This document shows positions 14,735-25,862 of a stretch of 39,811 bases of DNA, piece after piece. The position numbers were made by a program, and so were the translations under genes. Origin of the DNA: Methylobacterium sp. E-066 (lineage in GTDB: Bacteria; Pseudomonadota; Alphaproteobacteria; Rhizobiales; Beijerinckiaceae). The notes under the pieces were generated by a model. That model was not told the origin of the DNA. It saw only the letters and a program-made list of their open reading frames with translations, and ran no database searches. Within the stretch, counting starts at the first letter, position 1. Each line of letters starts with the position of its first letter. The DNA lies in NCBI RefSeq assembly GCF_022829635.1, contig NZ_JAKSYO010000171.1, positions 1 to 39,811 of the forward strand, given 5' to 3'.

Positions 14735-16552
14735 ATGGCCGCCAACGGCACCAACGGCAGCGGGCCTGCCTACACCATCCACGACCACGCCTTCGACGTC
14801 GTGATCGTCGGCGCCGGCGGCGCGGGCCTGCGCGCCACGGTCGGCTGCTCTGAGGCCGGCCTGCGCACCGCCTGCATCACCAAGGTGTTCCCGACCCGCT
14901 CGCACACTGTGGCGGCGCAGGGCGGCATCTCGGCCTCGCTGGGCAATATGGGCCCGGACGATTGGCGCTGGCACATGTACGACACCGTGAAGGGGTCGGA
15001 CTGGCTCGGCGACCAGGACGCGATCGAGTACCTCGTCCGCAACGCGCCCGCCGCCGTGTACGAACTGGAACACTGGGGCGTGCCCTTTTCCAGGACGGAA
15101 GAGGGAAAAATCTACCAGCGTCCGTTCGGCGGCATGACCACCGATTACGGCAAGGGCACCGCCCAGCGGACCTGCGCGGCGGCCGACCGCACCGGCCACG
15201 CCATGCTGCACACCCTCTACGGACAGGCGGTGAAGAACCAGACCGACTTCTTCATCGAGTACTTCGCCCTCGACCTGATCATGGACGAGGACGGCCGCTG
15301 CCGCGGCGTCATCGCCCTCGACCAGGCCACCGGCGAGATCCACCGGTTCCGCGCCCAGCAGACCATCCTGGCCACCGGCGGCTACGGCCGCGCCTATTTC
15401 TCGGCGACCTCGGCCCATACCTGCACGGGTGACGGCAACGCCATGGTGCTGCGTGCCGGGCTGCCGCTCCAGGACATGGAGTTCGTGCAGTTCCACCCGA
15501 CCGGCATCTACGGCGCGGGCTGCCTGATCACCGAAGGCTCGCGGGGCGAGGGCGGCTACCTGACCAACTCCGAGGGCGAGCGCTTCATGGAGCGCTACGC
15601 CCCCTCGGCCAAGGATCTCGCCTCGCGTGACGTGGTCTCGCGCTCCATGACCATGGAGATCCGCGACGGCCGCGGCGTCGGTAAGAACAAGGACCACATC
15701 TACCTGCACCTCGACCACCTCGACCCGAAGATCCTGCACGAGCGCCTGCCCGGTATCTCGGAATCCGCAAAGATCTTCGCGGGCGTCGACGTGACCAAGG
15801 AGCCGATCCCGGTCATCCCGACCGTGCACTACAACATGGGCGGCATCCCCACGAACTATCACGGCGAGGTGCTGACCCTGCGCGACGGCAATCCCGACAC
15901 GGTGGTGCCGGGCCTGATGGCGATCGGCGAGGCAGCCTGCGTCTCGGTCCACGGCGCCAACCGCCTCGGCTCAAACTCGCTGATCGACCTCGTGGTGTTC
16001 GGCCGCGCCGCCGGCAAGCGTTGCGCCGAGATCGTCGAGCCGAACGGCCGGGCCCAGGAACTGCCCAAGGGCGCCACCGACAAGGCGCTCGAGCGCCTCG
16101 ACCGCTTCCGCAACGCCAACGGCTCGACGCCGACCGCAGAGCTGCGCGCCGAGATGCAGAAGACGATGCAGAACAACTGCGCCGTGTTCCGCACCGGCGA
16201 GGTGCTGGAAGAGGGCAAGGGCCTGATCCACAAGGTCTGGAACGCCGCCGCCGACGTGAAGATCACCGACCGGTCGCTGGTCTGGAATACCGACCTCCTG
16301 GAGACCCTGGAGTTCGATAACCTGATCGGCCAGGCGGTGGTGACGATGGAATCGGCCGCCAACCGTAAGGAATCCCGCGGCGCTCACGCCCGCGAAGATT
16401 TTCCGGACCGCAACGACAAGGAGTGGATGAAGCACACCCTCTCCTGGCTCGACGAGGGCCGGCACCAAGTCAACATCGATTACCGGCCGGTGCACACCTA
16501 CACGATGTCGAATGAGATCCAGTACATCGAGCCGAAGGCGCGGGTGTACTGA
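14735..16552 (+). CDS. sdhA: Succinate dehydrogenase flavoprotein subunit
   Basis: A 605-residue catalytic subunit. The FAD-binding loop GAGGAG is at residues 26-31, and H57 in TRSHTVAAQGG is the covalent FAD attachment site. The C-terminal helical domain ends with YRPVHTYTMSNEIQYIEPKARVY, standard for the family. The start at 14735 precedes a short Ala/Gly/Asn-rich leader and has GAGGAG upstream. Length matches alphaproteobacterial SdhA (about 595-615). A strong hairpin follows 16 bases after the stop, and then a toxin-antitoxin pair separates it from sdhB. Confidence 0.98.
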   Translation: MAANGTNGSGPAYTIHDHAFDVVIVGAGGAGLRATVGCSEAGLRTACITKVFPTRSHTVAAQGGISASLGNMGPDDWRWHMYDTVKGSDWLGDQDAIEYLVRNAPAAVYELEHWGVPFSRTEEGKIYQRPFGGMTTDYGKGTAQRTCAAADRTGHAMLHTLYGQAVKNQTDFFIEYFALDLIMDEDGRCRGVIALDQATGEIHRFRAQQTILATGGYGRAYFSATSAHTCTGDGNAMVLRAGLPLQDMEFVQFHPTGIYGAGCLITEGSRGEGGYLTNSEGERFMERYAPSAKDLASRDVVSRSMTMEIRDGRGVGKNKDHIYLHLDHLDPKILHERLPGISESAKIFAGVDVTKEPIPVIPTVHYNMGGIPTNYHGEVLTLRDGNPDTVVPGLMAIGEAACVSVHGANRLGSNSLIDLVVFGRAAGKRCAEIVEPNGRAQELPKGATDKALERLDRFRNANGSTPTAELRAEMQKTMQNNCAVFRTGEVLEEGKGLIHKVWNAAADVKITDRSLVWNTDLLETLEFDNLIGQAVVTMESAANRKESRGAHAREDFPDRNDKEWMKHTLSWLDEGRHQVNIDYRPVHTYTMSNEIQYIEPKARVY

Positions 16553-16568
16553 TTTCAGCAGCCGAAAT

Positions 16569-16593
16569 GCACGTGTCGGCCTTCGGCACGTGC
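16569..16593 (+). terminator. Hairpin after sdhA, possible attenuator or processing site
   Basis: GCACGTG (16569-16575) pairs with CACGTGC (16587-16593); three inner pairs extend the stem to about ten around a short loop. It is followed by GTTCTTCC, a weak T-rich tail. It stands between sdhA and the inserted toxin-antitoxin pair, so partial termination or mRNA processing here would uncouple sdhB from sdhCDA. It is not a classic terminator because the T-run is broken. Confidence 0.4.
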
Positions 16594-16643
16594 GTTCTTC
16601 CCGGACCGATCGCCGGTCGTACCGAGATGAGAGGAGGTCTGTC

Positions 16644-16889
16644 GTGACGCGTACCTTCCAGGGGTTTCCCCGGATCTCGGTGAATCCCGCCGTCATGCAG
16701 GGCAAGCCGTGCATCCGCGGCATGCGGGTGACCGTTGGGATGATCCTCGGCGAGCTCGGGGGCGGGACGACGATCGACGAGTTGCTGGCAGGCTATCCTT
16801 ACCTTGAACGTGAAGACATTCTCGAAGCCCTCCGCTTCGGTGCTTCGCTCGCCGGCTTCAGGGATGTCGCCCTGGTTGCCGCGGAATGA
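16644..16889 (+). CDS. DUF433 antitoxin
   Basis: An 81-residue protein of the DUF433 (PF04255) family, helix-turn-helix antitoxins of VapB-like modules. The signature NPAVMQGKPCIRGMRVTVGM is followed by GTTIDELLAGYPYLEREDILEAL, the usual order. The GTG start at 16644 has GAGGAGG at 16631-16637. The stop overlaps the next gene as ATGA, so the pair is coupled, as expected of an antitoxin-toxin unit. The antitoxin would neutralise the PIN-like partner and repress its own promoter (family knowledge). The unit stands between sdhA and sdhB. Confidence 0.92.
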   Translation: MTRTFQGFPRISVNPAVMQGKPCIRGMRVTVGMILGELGGGTTIDELLAGYPYLEREDILEALRFGASLAGFRDVALVAAE

Positions 16890-17260
16890 AACTCGTCGTC
16901 GACATGAACCTGTCGATGGCTTGGATCGACGGATTGGCGGGCCAGGGGCACGACGCCGCGCATTGGAGCACGATCGGCCTCCAGAATGCGGCCGACGACG
17001 TGATCATGGAATGGGCGCGGGTGAATCAGGCGATCGTGCTCACGCGTGATCTCGATTTCGGTGCCGCGCTGACGCGCCAAGCGCTGATCGCTCCGAGCGT
17101 GATCCAGCTCCGGTGCGGGCGTGTCGAGCTTGTGCGTCACCTGCCCCTCGTGGGGCGCGTGCTGACGGAGCACCGAAGCCCGTTGGAAACGGGCGCCATC
17201 GTCACGATCGAGGAGGAGCGCGTTCGCGTCCGCATCCTCGACGCCAATCCCCTTATCTGA
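16886..17260 (+). CDS. DUF5615 PIN-like toxin
   Basis: A 124-residue protein of the DUF5615 PIN-like family (Mut7-C-related), the usual partner of DUF433 antitoxins and presumed to be a ribonuclease. Acidic residues expected at a PIN-like active site are D6 (VVDMNLS), D37/D38 (NAADDVIMEW), and D55/D57 in LTRDLDFG. The frame is complete with no disruption, so the module looks functional. It ends 24 bases before sdhB, so sdhB transcription probably passes through this unit or starts within it. The family resemblance is clear; the cleavage target is unknown. Confidence 0.9.
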   Translation: MKLVVDMNLSMAWIDGLAGQGHDAAHWSTIGLQNAADDVIMEWARVNQAIVLTRDLDFGAALTRQALIAPSVIQLRCGRVELVRHLPLVGRVLTEHRSPLETGAIVTIEEERVRVRILDANPLI

Positions 17261-17284
17261 CCGATATTGCCGGACATAAACGCA

Positions 17285-18109
17285 ATGGCTCAGTTCAACT
17301 TACCCAAAAACTCCCAGATCACCCCGGGTCGCACCTGGGCGCCGCCGCCCGGCGCCAAGAACCTGCAGACCTTCAAGATCTACCGCTGGAATCCGGATGA
17401 CGGGGCCAATCCGCGGATCGACACCTATCAGGTCGATCGCGACGATTGCGGGCCGATGGTGCTCGACGCGCTCTTGTGGATCAAGAACAAGGTCGACTCG
17501 ACCCTGGTCTTCCGCCGCTCCTGCCGCGAGGGCATCTGCGGTTCCTGCGCCATGAACATCGAGGGGCAGAACGCGCTCGCCTGCACGATGGGCATCGACG
17601 AGTGCAAGAGCCCGGACAACGCCCTGCCGATCCTCACCCGCAAGGACAAGGACGGCGCGGTCCGGATCTACCCGCTGCCGCACATGCCGGTGCTGAAGGA
17701 TCTGGTCCCGGACCTGACCAACTTCTACGCCCAGCACGCCGCGATCGAGCCCTGGCTCCAGACCGAGACGCCGGCCCCCGAGAAGGAGTGGCGCCAGACC
17801 CCCGAGGACCGGTCGAAGCTCGACGGCCTGTACGAGTGCATCCTGTGCGCGTGCTGCAGCACGTCGTGCCCGAGCTACTGGTGGAACGGCGACAAGTTCC
17901 TCGGCCCGGCGGCCCTGCTCCAGGCCTATCGCTGGCTGATCGATTCGCGGGACGAGAATACCGGCGACCGGCTCGACTCTCTGCACGATCCGTTCCGGCT
18001 CTACCGCTGCCACACGATCATGAACTGCGCCAACACCTGCCCGAAGAACTTGAACCCGGCCAAGGCGATCGCCGAGATCAAGAAGATGATGGTCGAGCGG
18101 GTGGTCTGA
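17285..18109 (+). CDS. sdhB: Succinate dehydrogenase iron-sulfur subunit
   Basis: A 274-residue subunit that carries electrons from FAD to quinone. Cysteine sets are clear: the [2Fe-2S] site has C80, C85, C88 and C100 (CREGICGSC...AC); the [4Fe-4S] site has C185, C188 and C191 (CILCACC); and the [3Fe-4S] site has C195 (SCPSYWW), C242 and C248 (CHTIMNC), with C252 also serving the [4Fe-4S] cluster. The ATG at 17285 is preferred to the in-frame TTG at 17267. Complex II genes sdhC, sdhD and sdhA lie upstream, beyond the inserted toxin-antitoxin pair. Confidence 0.98.
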   Translation: MAQFNLPKNSQITPGRTWAPPPGAKNLQTFKIYRWNPDDGANPRIDTYQVDRDDCGPMVLDALLWIKNKVDSTLVFRRSCREGICGSCAMNIEGQNALACTMGIDECKSPDNALPILTRKDKDGAVRIYPLPHMPVLKDLVPDLTNFYAQHAAIEPWLQTETPAPEKEWRQTPEDRSKLDGLYECILCACCSTSCPSYWWNGDKFLGPAALLQAYRWLIDSRDENTGDRLDSLHDPFRLYRCHTIMNCANTCPKNLNPAKAIAEIKKMMVERVV

Positions 18110-18125
18110 CCGCGGGGCGGTGAGG

Positions 18126-18146
18126 CGCCCCGGCCACACCGGGGCG
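18126..18146 (+). terminator. GC-rich hairpin after sdhB
   Basis: CGCCCCGG (18126-18133) and CCGGGGCG (18139-18146) form an eight-pair stem with a CCACA loop, 16 bases after the sdhB stop. AAAA rather than a T-run follows, so it may protect the 3' end or pause transcription rather than terminate it alone. Confidence 0.4.
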
Positions 18147-18274
18147 AAAAGGCCGCTCCTCCGCAGCGGAGTCTGCGGCGGCCGGGTCAGCCGCCTTGCG
18201 GTCAGCGCATTTGGCACCGAGTCAGGGGCGAAGCGTCATTGCGCGCTATCCCAAGCCTGATCCGAAGTGGTCCG

Positions 18275-18856
18275 ATGCTGCGCCCGAGCCTGCCGACCTT
18301 CGCTGCCCTCTGCCTGAGCGCCACCCTGGGCGCCTGTGCCACGACTCGTCTGGAAAGCCCGCGGGGCCGGGCGCCCTCGCAGGCCTCCCTCGATGCGGTC
18401 CAAGCGGTCCCGTCGGGGACCGTGACCGCGGCGCCGCTCGCGCCGCCGCCCGGCGCGACCGCGAGCCCCGACGCGCCGCCGCCGCCCGGCGCCCAGGCCA
18501 ACGCGGCGCCCAATACCCCGACGGTCATCGCCGAGCCGGTGGCGCCGCCCGCGCCGCCGCCGCCGGTGGTCACGAGCGGCCGCGCCTCGGTGGTCGGCAG
18601 CTGGGACGCCAAGGACGCCACCGGCGCGAGCTGCAAGGTTACCCTGTCGAGCGCGCCGGCCCTCGACCTGTACAAGGCCTCGGCCTCCGGCTGCCCCAAC
18701 AAGGACCTCGCCCGGGTCTCCGCCTGGGATTTCCGCGATGGCGAGGTCTATCTCTACCAGCCCGGCGGCACGGTGGCGGCGCGTCTGCGCCAGGGCGGCG
18801 GCTCGCTGGACGGCGCGCTGACCAAGTCGGGCGCCACGCTCGCCCTGGTACGCTGA
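18275..18856 (+). CDS. Inh/AprI-family protease inhibitor lipoprotein
   Basis: A 193-residue exported protein. A signal with lipobox LGAC (cysteine near residue 21) predicts a lipid-anchored product. Residues 40-105 are a Pro/Ala-rich linker (APPPGATASPDAPPPPGA). The C-terminal domain (about 110-193: VVGSWDAKDATGASCKVTLS... GCPNKDLARVSAWDFRDGEVYLY) matches the AprI/Inh metalloprotease inhibitor fold (PF02974-type), with two cysteines for its conserved disulfide. Related proteins protect the periplasm from secreted proteases; no protease gene is adjacent. The ATG at 18275 begins the signal. An upstream TTG in the same frame was rejected. Confidence 0.85.
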   Translation: MLRPSLPTFAALCLSATLGACATTRLESPRGRAPSQASLDAVQAVPSGTVTAAPLAPPPGATASPDAPPPPGAQANAAPNTPTVIAEPVAPPAPPPPVVTSGRASVVGSWDAKDATGASCKVTLSSAPALDLYKASASGCPNKDLARVSAWDFRDGEVYLYQPGGTVAARLRQGGGSLDGALTKSGATLALVR

Positions 18857-19015
18857 CCGCGTCGAATCCGGCCGGGTCGCCGGCTTCGCGACGAGAGGCG
18901 CATCCTGAATAAGGTATCTTTTCGGCGACGCCGGCGCCGCGACGACCGCGCGCGCTTGGCGGGCGGCGGCCCATGCTTACATGTGGGCTTTCCGTAACGG
19001 TGCGCCCCCAAAGAC

Positions 19016-20881
<1,866 letters not shown>

Positions 20882-21084
20882 CGGAGCAGCCGAGGCGACA
20901 TCCGGCAACATATGACAACGATCGTGACCTAACCGCGTCACCGTGGCTGATCCGGCAGCTTGACTTGGGGGTGGCAGACGGTCTCTTTGCTCAGATTAGA
21001 ACGATAATGCTTTGATCGCGGCCTGGCCGGAACATCAGGGCAGGGCGCCTGCGGCCCTCACGTCAACGCACGGAGTTCCGAATC

Positions 21085-21657
21085 TTGGCGACCACCACCG
21101 CTCCCGCCAGCCGGGATAGCAGCTCTCACGAGGGCAGCCGTCGCGACTTCCTGTTCCTCGCCACGGGCGCCGGCCTCGCGGTCGGCGCGGCCTCCGTGGT
21201 CTGGCCGCTGATCTCGTCGATGGCGCCCGACGCCGAGACGATCGCGGCCGGCGCGCCGATCGACGTCGACCTGACGCCGATCCAGGACGGCCAGATCGTC
21301 AACGTGTTCTGGCGCGGCAAGCTGATCTTCGTGCGCAAGCTGACGGCCAAGGAGGTGACCGACATGCAGGCGGTCCCGCTCTCGGCGATGATCGATCCGG
21401 CGGCCTTCCCGACCCGGGTCAAGAACGGCCACGATCAGTGGCTGATCGTGTACGGCAACTGCACGCATCTCGGCTGCGTGCCGATCGGCCACCAGGGCAA
21501 CTTCGAGGGCTGGGCCTGCCCCTGCCACGGCTCGCAGTTCGACGCGGTCGGGCGCGTCCGCCACGGGCCGGCGCCGATCAACCTGCCGATCCCGCCCTAC
21601 GCCTTCGAGACGGACACCAAGATCCGGATCGGCGAGGGCGGCAAGGAAGCGGCGTGA
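21085..21657 (+). CDS. petA: Rieske iron-sulfur subunit of cytochrome bc1
   Basis: A 190-residue subunit of ubiquinol-cytochrome c reductase. It has a Tat-type N-terminus with twin arginines R19-R20 (SRRDFLFLATG) and one anchor helix. Rieske cluster ligands are C126 and H128 (CTHLGC) and C145 and H148 (CPCHGS); C131 and C147 form the stabilising disulfide. The likely start is a TTG at 21085 with CGGAG upstream; no closer ATG would keep the twin arginines and leader. It starts the petA-petB-petC operon, 13 bases before petB, after a 203-base intergenic region. Confidence 0.96.
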   Translation: MATTTAPASRDSSSHEGSRRDFLFLATGAGLAVGAASVVWPLISSMAPDAETIAAGAPIDVDLTPIQDGQIVNVFWRGKLIFVRKLTAKEVTDMQAVPLSAMIDPAAFPTRVKNGHDQWLIVYGNCTHLGCVPIGHQGNFEGWACPCHGSQFDAVGRVRHGPAPINLPIPPYAFETDTKIRIGEGGKEAA

Positions 21658-21670
21658 GAGGGACGCGGAC

Positions 21671-22957
21671 ATGAGCGGAACTGCCAGCACCTACGTCCCG
21701 AAGAGCCGCGTCGCCAAGTGGTTCGAGGCCCGGCTGCCGATCGCCGGCCTCGTGCACTCGTCCTTCATCGCCTACCCGGTCCCCCGGAACCTCAATTATT
21801 TCTGGACCTTCGGGGCGATCCTGGCGGCCTTCCTGGGGATCCAGATCATCACCGGCGTCTGGCTGGCGATGCATTACGAGCCGTCGGCGACGGGCGCGTT
21901 CAATTCCGTCGAAAAGATCATGCGCGACGTGAATTACGGTTGGCTGCTGCGCTACGCGCACGCCAACGGCGCGTCGATGTTCTTCGTGGCCGTCTACGTC
22001 CACATGTTCCGGGCGCTGTATTACGGGTCCTACAAGGCCCCGCGCGAGGTGCTCTACATCCTCGGCGTCATCATCTACCTGCTGATGATGGCGACCGCCT
22101 TCTTGGGCTACACGCTGCCCTGGGGCCAGATGAGCTTCTGGGGCGCCACCGTCATCACCAACATCCTGGCGGCGATCCCGGTGGTGGGCGACACCATCCA
22201 GACCCTGCTCTGGGGCGGCTACTCGGTCGGCAACCCGACCGTGAATCGGTTCTTCTCGCTGCACTACCTGCTGCCCTGGATGATCGCCGGCGTTGTCGTG
22301 CTCCACGTCTGGGCGCTGCACGTCACCGGCCAGAACAACCCGGCCGGCATCCCGATCAAGTCGGGCAAGGACGCGGTCCCGTTCACCCCCTACGCCACCG
22401 TAAAGGACGTGTTCGCCACCTGCGTGTTCATGATCCTGTTCTCGTGGTTCCTGTTCTACCAGCCGAACTATCTCGGCCACGCCGACAACTACATCGCCGC
22501 CAATCCCGCGGTGACGCCGGCGCATATCGTGCCGGAATGGTACTTCCTGCCGTTCTACGCGATCCTGCGCGCGGTCCCGAGCAAGCTCGGCGGCGTGATC
22601 CTGATGTTCTCGGCGGTGATCATCCTGGCCTTCGCGCCGTGGCTGGATTGGTCGCGGGTGCGCTCGTGCAACTACCGGCCGATCTACCGGCAGTTCTTCT
22701 GGGTGTTCATCGGCGCGACCTTCCTGCTGGGCTGGCTGGGATCCCAGCCGCCCGAGGGGGGCTACGTCCTCGCGTCGCAGATCTGCACCGCCTATTACTT
22801 CGCCCACTTCCTGCTCGTCATGCCGCTCTGCGGCCTGTTCGAGACGCCGAAGGCGCTTCCGGCCTCGATCCTGGAAAGCGTGACCGGGCCAGGCAAGCAG
22901 GTGAGCGGCTCCGGCATGCCGGCGGGCGCCGCCGCCGCTCCGACGACGAAGGGCTGA
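21671..22957 (+). CDS. petB: Cytochrome b subunit of cytochrome bc1
   Basis: A 428-residue integral membrane subunit with eight expected helices. Two histidine pairs for haems bL and bH are visible: RYAHANGASMFF...VYVHMFR (about residues 97-114) and HYLLPWM...VVVLHVWALH (about 198-218). The quinol-oxidation loop signature PEWYF is present (IVPEWYFLPFYAILR). The length matches unfused proteobacterial cytochrome b. The ATG at 21671 is 13 bases after petA and petC follows in 10 bases. It carries out the Q cycle that links quinol oxidation to proton translocation. Confidence 0.97.
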   Translation: MSGTASTYVPKSRVAKWFEARLPIAGLVHSSFIAYPVPRNLNYFWTFGAILAAFLGIQIITGVWLAMHYEPSATGAFNSVEKIMRDVNYGWLLRYAHANGASMFFVAVYVHMFRALYYGSYKAPREVLYILGVIIYLLMMATAFLGYTLPWGQMSFWGATVITNILAAIPVVGDTIQTLLWGGYSVGNPTVNRFFSLHYLLPWMIAGVVVLHVWALHVTGQNNPAGIPIKSGKDAVPFTPYATVKDVFATCVFMILFSWFLFYQPNYLGHADNYIAANPAVTPAHIVPEWYFLPFYAILRAVPSKLGGVILMFSAVIILAFAPWLDWSRVRSCNYRPIYRQFFWVFIGATFLLGWLGSQPPEGGYVLASQICTAYYFAHFLLVMPLCGLFETPKALPASILESVTGPGKQVSGSGMPAGAAAAPTTKG

Positions 22958-22967
22958 CGGCAGGACC

Positions 22968-23879
22968 ATGATGATGCGTCGCGTCCTCTCGACCACCGCC
23001 GCCTTCGCGGTCGCGGCCCTGCTGACCGGGGCTGCACCGGCCTCCGCCCAGGAGGGGCATGGCGGCCCGATCCCGGGCCGGGTCAACTGGAGCTTCGCCG
23101 GCACGTTCGGCCGGTTCGACACTGCGCAGCTCCAGCGCGGCTTCCAGGTCTACAAGGAAGTCTGCTCCGCCTGCCACTCGATGAAGCTGGTCGCCTTCCG
23201 CAATCTCGCCCAGGATGGCGGCCCGGATTTCTCGGCCGCGCAGGTCAAGGCCCTGGCTGCGACCTACCAGGTCAAGGACGGCCCGAACGATTCCGGCGAG
23301 ATGTTCGACCGGCCCGGCCGCCCGGCCGACACGTTCCCGCCGCCCTTCCCGAACGACCAAGCCGCGGCGGCCGCCAATGGCGGTAAGGCGCCCCCGGATT
23401 TCTCGGTGATCGCCAAGGCGCGGACCTTCTCCCGCGGCTCGCTGTACTTCCTGACCGACTGGCTGCCACTCATCGGCTATTCGGAGCAGGGGCCCGACTA
23501 CATCCACGCGCTGCTCAACGGCTACGAGGAGGCGCCGAAGGACTTTTCGGTGCCCGATGGCGGCCATTACAACAAGTACTATCCCGGCCACATCATCGCG
23601 ATGCCGCCGCCGATCACCGACGGGCAGGTCACCTACGCCAAGACTGACGCCGGCCAGCCCGTGGTCCCCGAGACCGTGGACCAGTACGGCAAGGACGTCG
23701 CGGCCTTCCTGATGTGGGCGGCCGAGCCGCACATGATGGACCGCAAGGCCCTGGGTTTCCGGGTGATCCTGTTCCTGATCATCCTGTCGGGGCTGCTCTA
23801 CTACGTGAAGAAGAAAGTCTGGGCCGATGTCGGCGGCGAGGTCCACGGCCTTCAGCCGGAGCTGCACAAGACGTTCTGA
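22968..23879 (+). CDS. petC: Cytochrome c1 subunit
   Basis: A 303-residue periplasm-facing haem subunit of the bc1 complex. A signal peptide (about residues 1-28, ending ASA-QE) leads to the haem-binding CSACH (C66, C69, H70). The methionine ligand is likely in MPPPITDGQ. One C-terminal anchor helix (ILFLIILSGLLYYV) is followed by basic residues KKK. Three consecutive ATG codons begin at 22968; the first is used. It is the last gene of the operon and is closed by a terminator 23 bases past its stop. Confidence 0.97.
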   Translation: MMMRRVLSTTAAFAVAALLTGAAPASAQEGHGGPIPGRVNWSFAGTFGRFDTAQLQRGFQVYKEVCSACHSMKLVAFRNLAQDGGPDFSAAQVKALAATYQVKDGPNDSGEMFDRPGRPADTFPPPFPNDQAAAAANGGKAPPDFSVIAKARTFSRGSLYFLTDWLPLIGYSEQGPDYIHALLNGYEEAPKDFSVPDGGHYNKYYPGHIIAMPPPITDGQVTYAKTDAGQPVVPETVDQYGKDVAAFLMWAAEPHMMDRKALGFRVILFLIILSGLLYYVKKKVWADVGGEVHGLQPELHKTF

Positions 23880-23902
23880 GCCGGCATTGCATCGACATTG
23901 CC

Positions 23903-23936
23903 AGATGGGCCTCCTGCGGGGGGCCCATCTTTTTTG
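23903..23936 (+). terminator. Rho-independent terminator of petABC
   Basis: AGATGGGCC (23903-23911) pairs with GGCCCATCT (23922-23930), with a ten-base G-rich loop, followed by TTTTT. It sits 23 bases after the cytochrome c1 stop and closes the operon. Confidence 0.9.
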
Positions 23937-24008
23937 GGCTGGGGCCGCGTGCTACCGCTCGGCGAACGCGGCTGTCGGCCTCTCGGCGACACCGATCCCA
24001 TCCGCCCC

Positions 24009-24119
24009 CCTCATCCTGAGGTGCTGCGCAGCAGCCTCGAAGGAGGGTTCCAGGGATCGCTCCGCGTGATGGAGACCTCCTTCGAGGCCTCCGCTTCGCT
24101 CCGGCACCTCAGGATGAGG
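24009..24119. repeat. Dispersed imperfect palindrome, copy 1
   Basis: About 110 bases, beginning CCTCATCCTGAGGTGC and ending with the reverse complement GCACCTCAGGATGAGG (24104-24119). Inner arms CCTCGAAGGAGG / CCTCCTTCGAGG also pair, giving a near-complete hairpin. Two more copies are at 36155-36263 and 39572-39674. It occupies most of the space between petC and mtnP. This is a REP/MITE-like element with no coding content. Confidence 0.88.
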
Positions 24120-24156
24120 TGGCGGCTAGGATGAAGCTTACAAAAGGGAAACCGGC

Positions 24157-25032
<876 letters not shown>

Positions 25033-25036
25033 AGCG

Positions 25037-25108
25037 CCGCCCTGCGCAGCGCGGGGCACTGCCCTGCACCCCGCCAAAGGGCTGCAGCCCTTCGGGAACC
25101 CATGTTTT
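25037..25108. repeat. Candidate dispersed intergenic element with palindrome
   Basis: GC-rich stretch right after mtnP containing the perfect 16-base palindrome AAGGGCTGCAGCCCTT at 25077-25092. Similar-looking intergenic phrases recur in alphaproteobacterial genomes (recollection, not tested), so it may be another REP-like family. Only one copy is seen here. Confidence 0.3.
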
Positions 25109-25201
25109 GCGCCCGTCCCAACGACGATCCTTGCGATCGCCGAAGAACAGGCACTAGAAGGCCCTCGGGGCTCCAGCCGCCCCGCCACAAAGTCCGAAAA
25201 A

Positions 25202-25789
25202 ATGCGCAGCGCCTCCATCAGCCGGAAGACCGCCGAGACCGATATCGCGGTCAGCGTCGGCCTCGACGGGACCGGGCAGTCGAAGATCGCCACCGGGATC
25301 GGCTTCCTCGACCACATGCTCGACCTGTTCGCCCGGCACGGCCTGTTCGACCTAGAGGTCAAGGTCGACGGCGATCTGCATATCGATCAGCACCATTCCG
25401 CCGAGGATTGCGGCATCGCGCTGGGCCAGGCCTTCGCCAAGGCGCTCGGCGACAAGCGCGGGGTGACCCGCTACGCCGATATCCACCTGCCGATGGACGA
25501 GGCGCTGACCCGGGTCTGCGTCGACATCTCGGGCCGGCCGTTCCTGGTGTTCCACACCACCTTCCGGGTGGAGAAGATCGGGCAGTTCGACACCGAGCTG
25601 GTGCGCGAGTGGTTCCAGGCCTTCGCGATGAATGCCGGGCTGACGCTGCACGTCGAGACCCTGTACGGCGACAACGCCCACCACATCGCCGAGAGCTGCT
25701 TCAAGGGGCTGGCCCGCGCCTTGCGGAAGGCGGTGGCGATCGACCCGCGCGAGGAGGGCCGCGTTCCCTCCACGAAGGGCTCCCTGTAA
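25202..25789 (+). CDS. hisB: Imidazoleglycerol-phosphate dehydratase
   Basis: A 195-residue enzyme of histidine synthesis that dehydrates imidazole-glycerol phosphate. It has the monofunctional bacterial length, without the phosphatase domain of E. coli HisB. Two metal-binding histidine-rich repeats are visible: FLDHMLDLFARHG...DQHHSAEDCGIALGQA and, later, GDNAHHIAESCFKGLARALR. It begins a cluster running hisB-DUF2628-hisH-hisA-DUF29-hisF. No strong ribosome binding site is seen at the ATG. Confidence 0.97.
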   Translation: MRSASISRKTAETDIAVSVGLDGTGQSKIATGIGFLDHMLDLFARHGLFDLEVKVDGDLHIDQHHSAEDCGIALGQAFAKALGDKRGVTRYADIHLPMDEALTRVCVDISGRPFLVFHTTFRVEKIGQFDTELVREWFQAFAMNAGLTLHVETLYGDNAHHIAESCFKGLARALRKAVAIDPREEGRVPSTKGSL

Positions 25790-25862
25790 GACCGTCGTTT
25801 CGTCGCGCTTTTTAAGACGGTCGGTCCCACCGTCGCCGAGCGCTCTCACCGGGAGTCCCGCG

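Noticed and set aside
20960..21008. Possible promoter before petA (TTGACT at 20960, GATAAT at 21003)
   Set aside because: The -35- and -10-like hexamers are 37 bases apart, too far for a sigma-70 promoter; no alternative pair fits.
21578..23122. 514-residue minus-strand frame opposite cytochrome b
   Set aside because: Antisense shadow; the pet genes are certain.
25790..25822. Inverted repeat GACCGTC / GACGGTC after hisB, considered as a terminator
   Set aside because: The stem is only seven pairs with a 19-base loop and no T-run after it; hisB probably reads on into the cluster.
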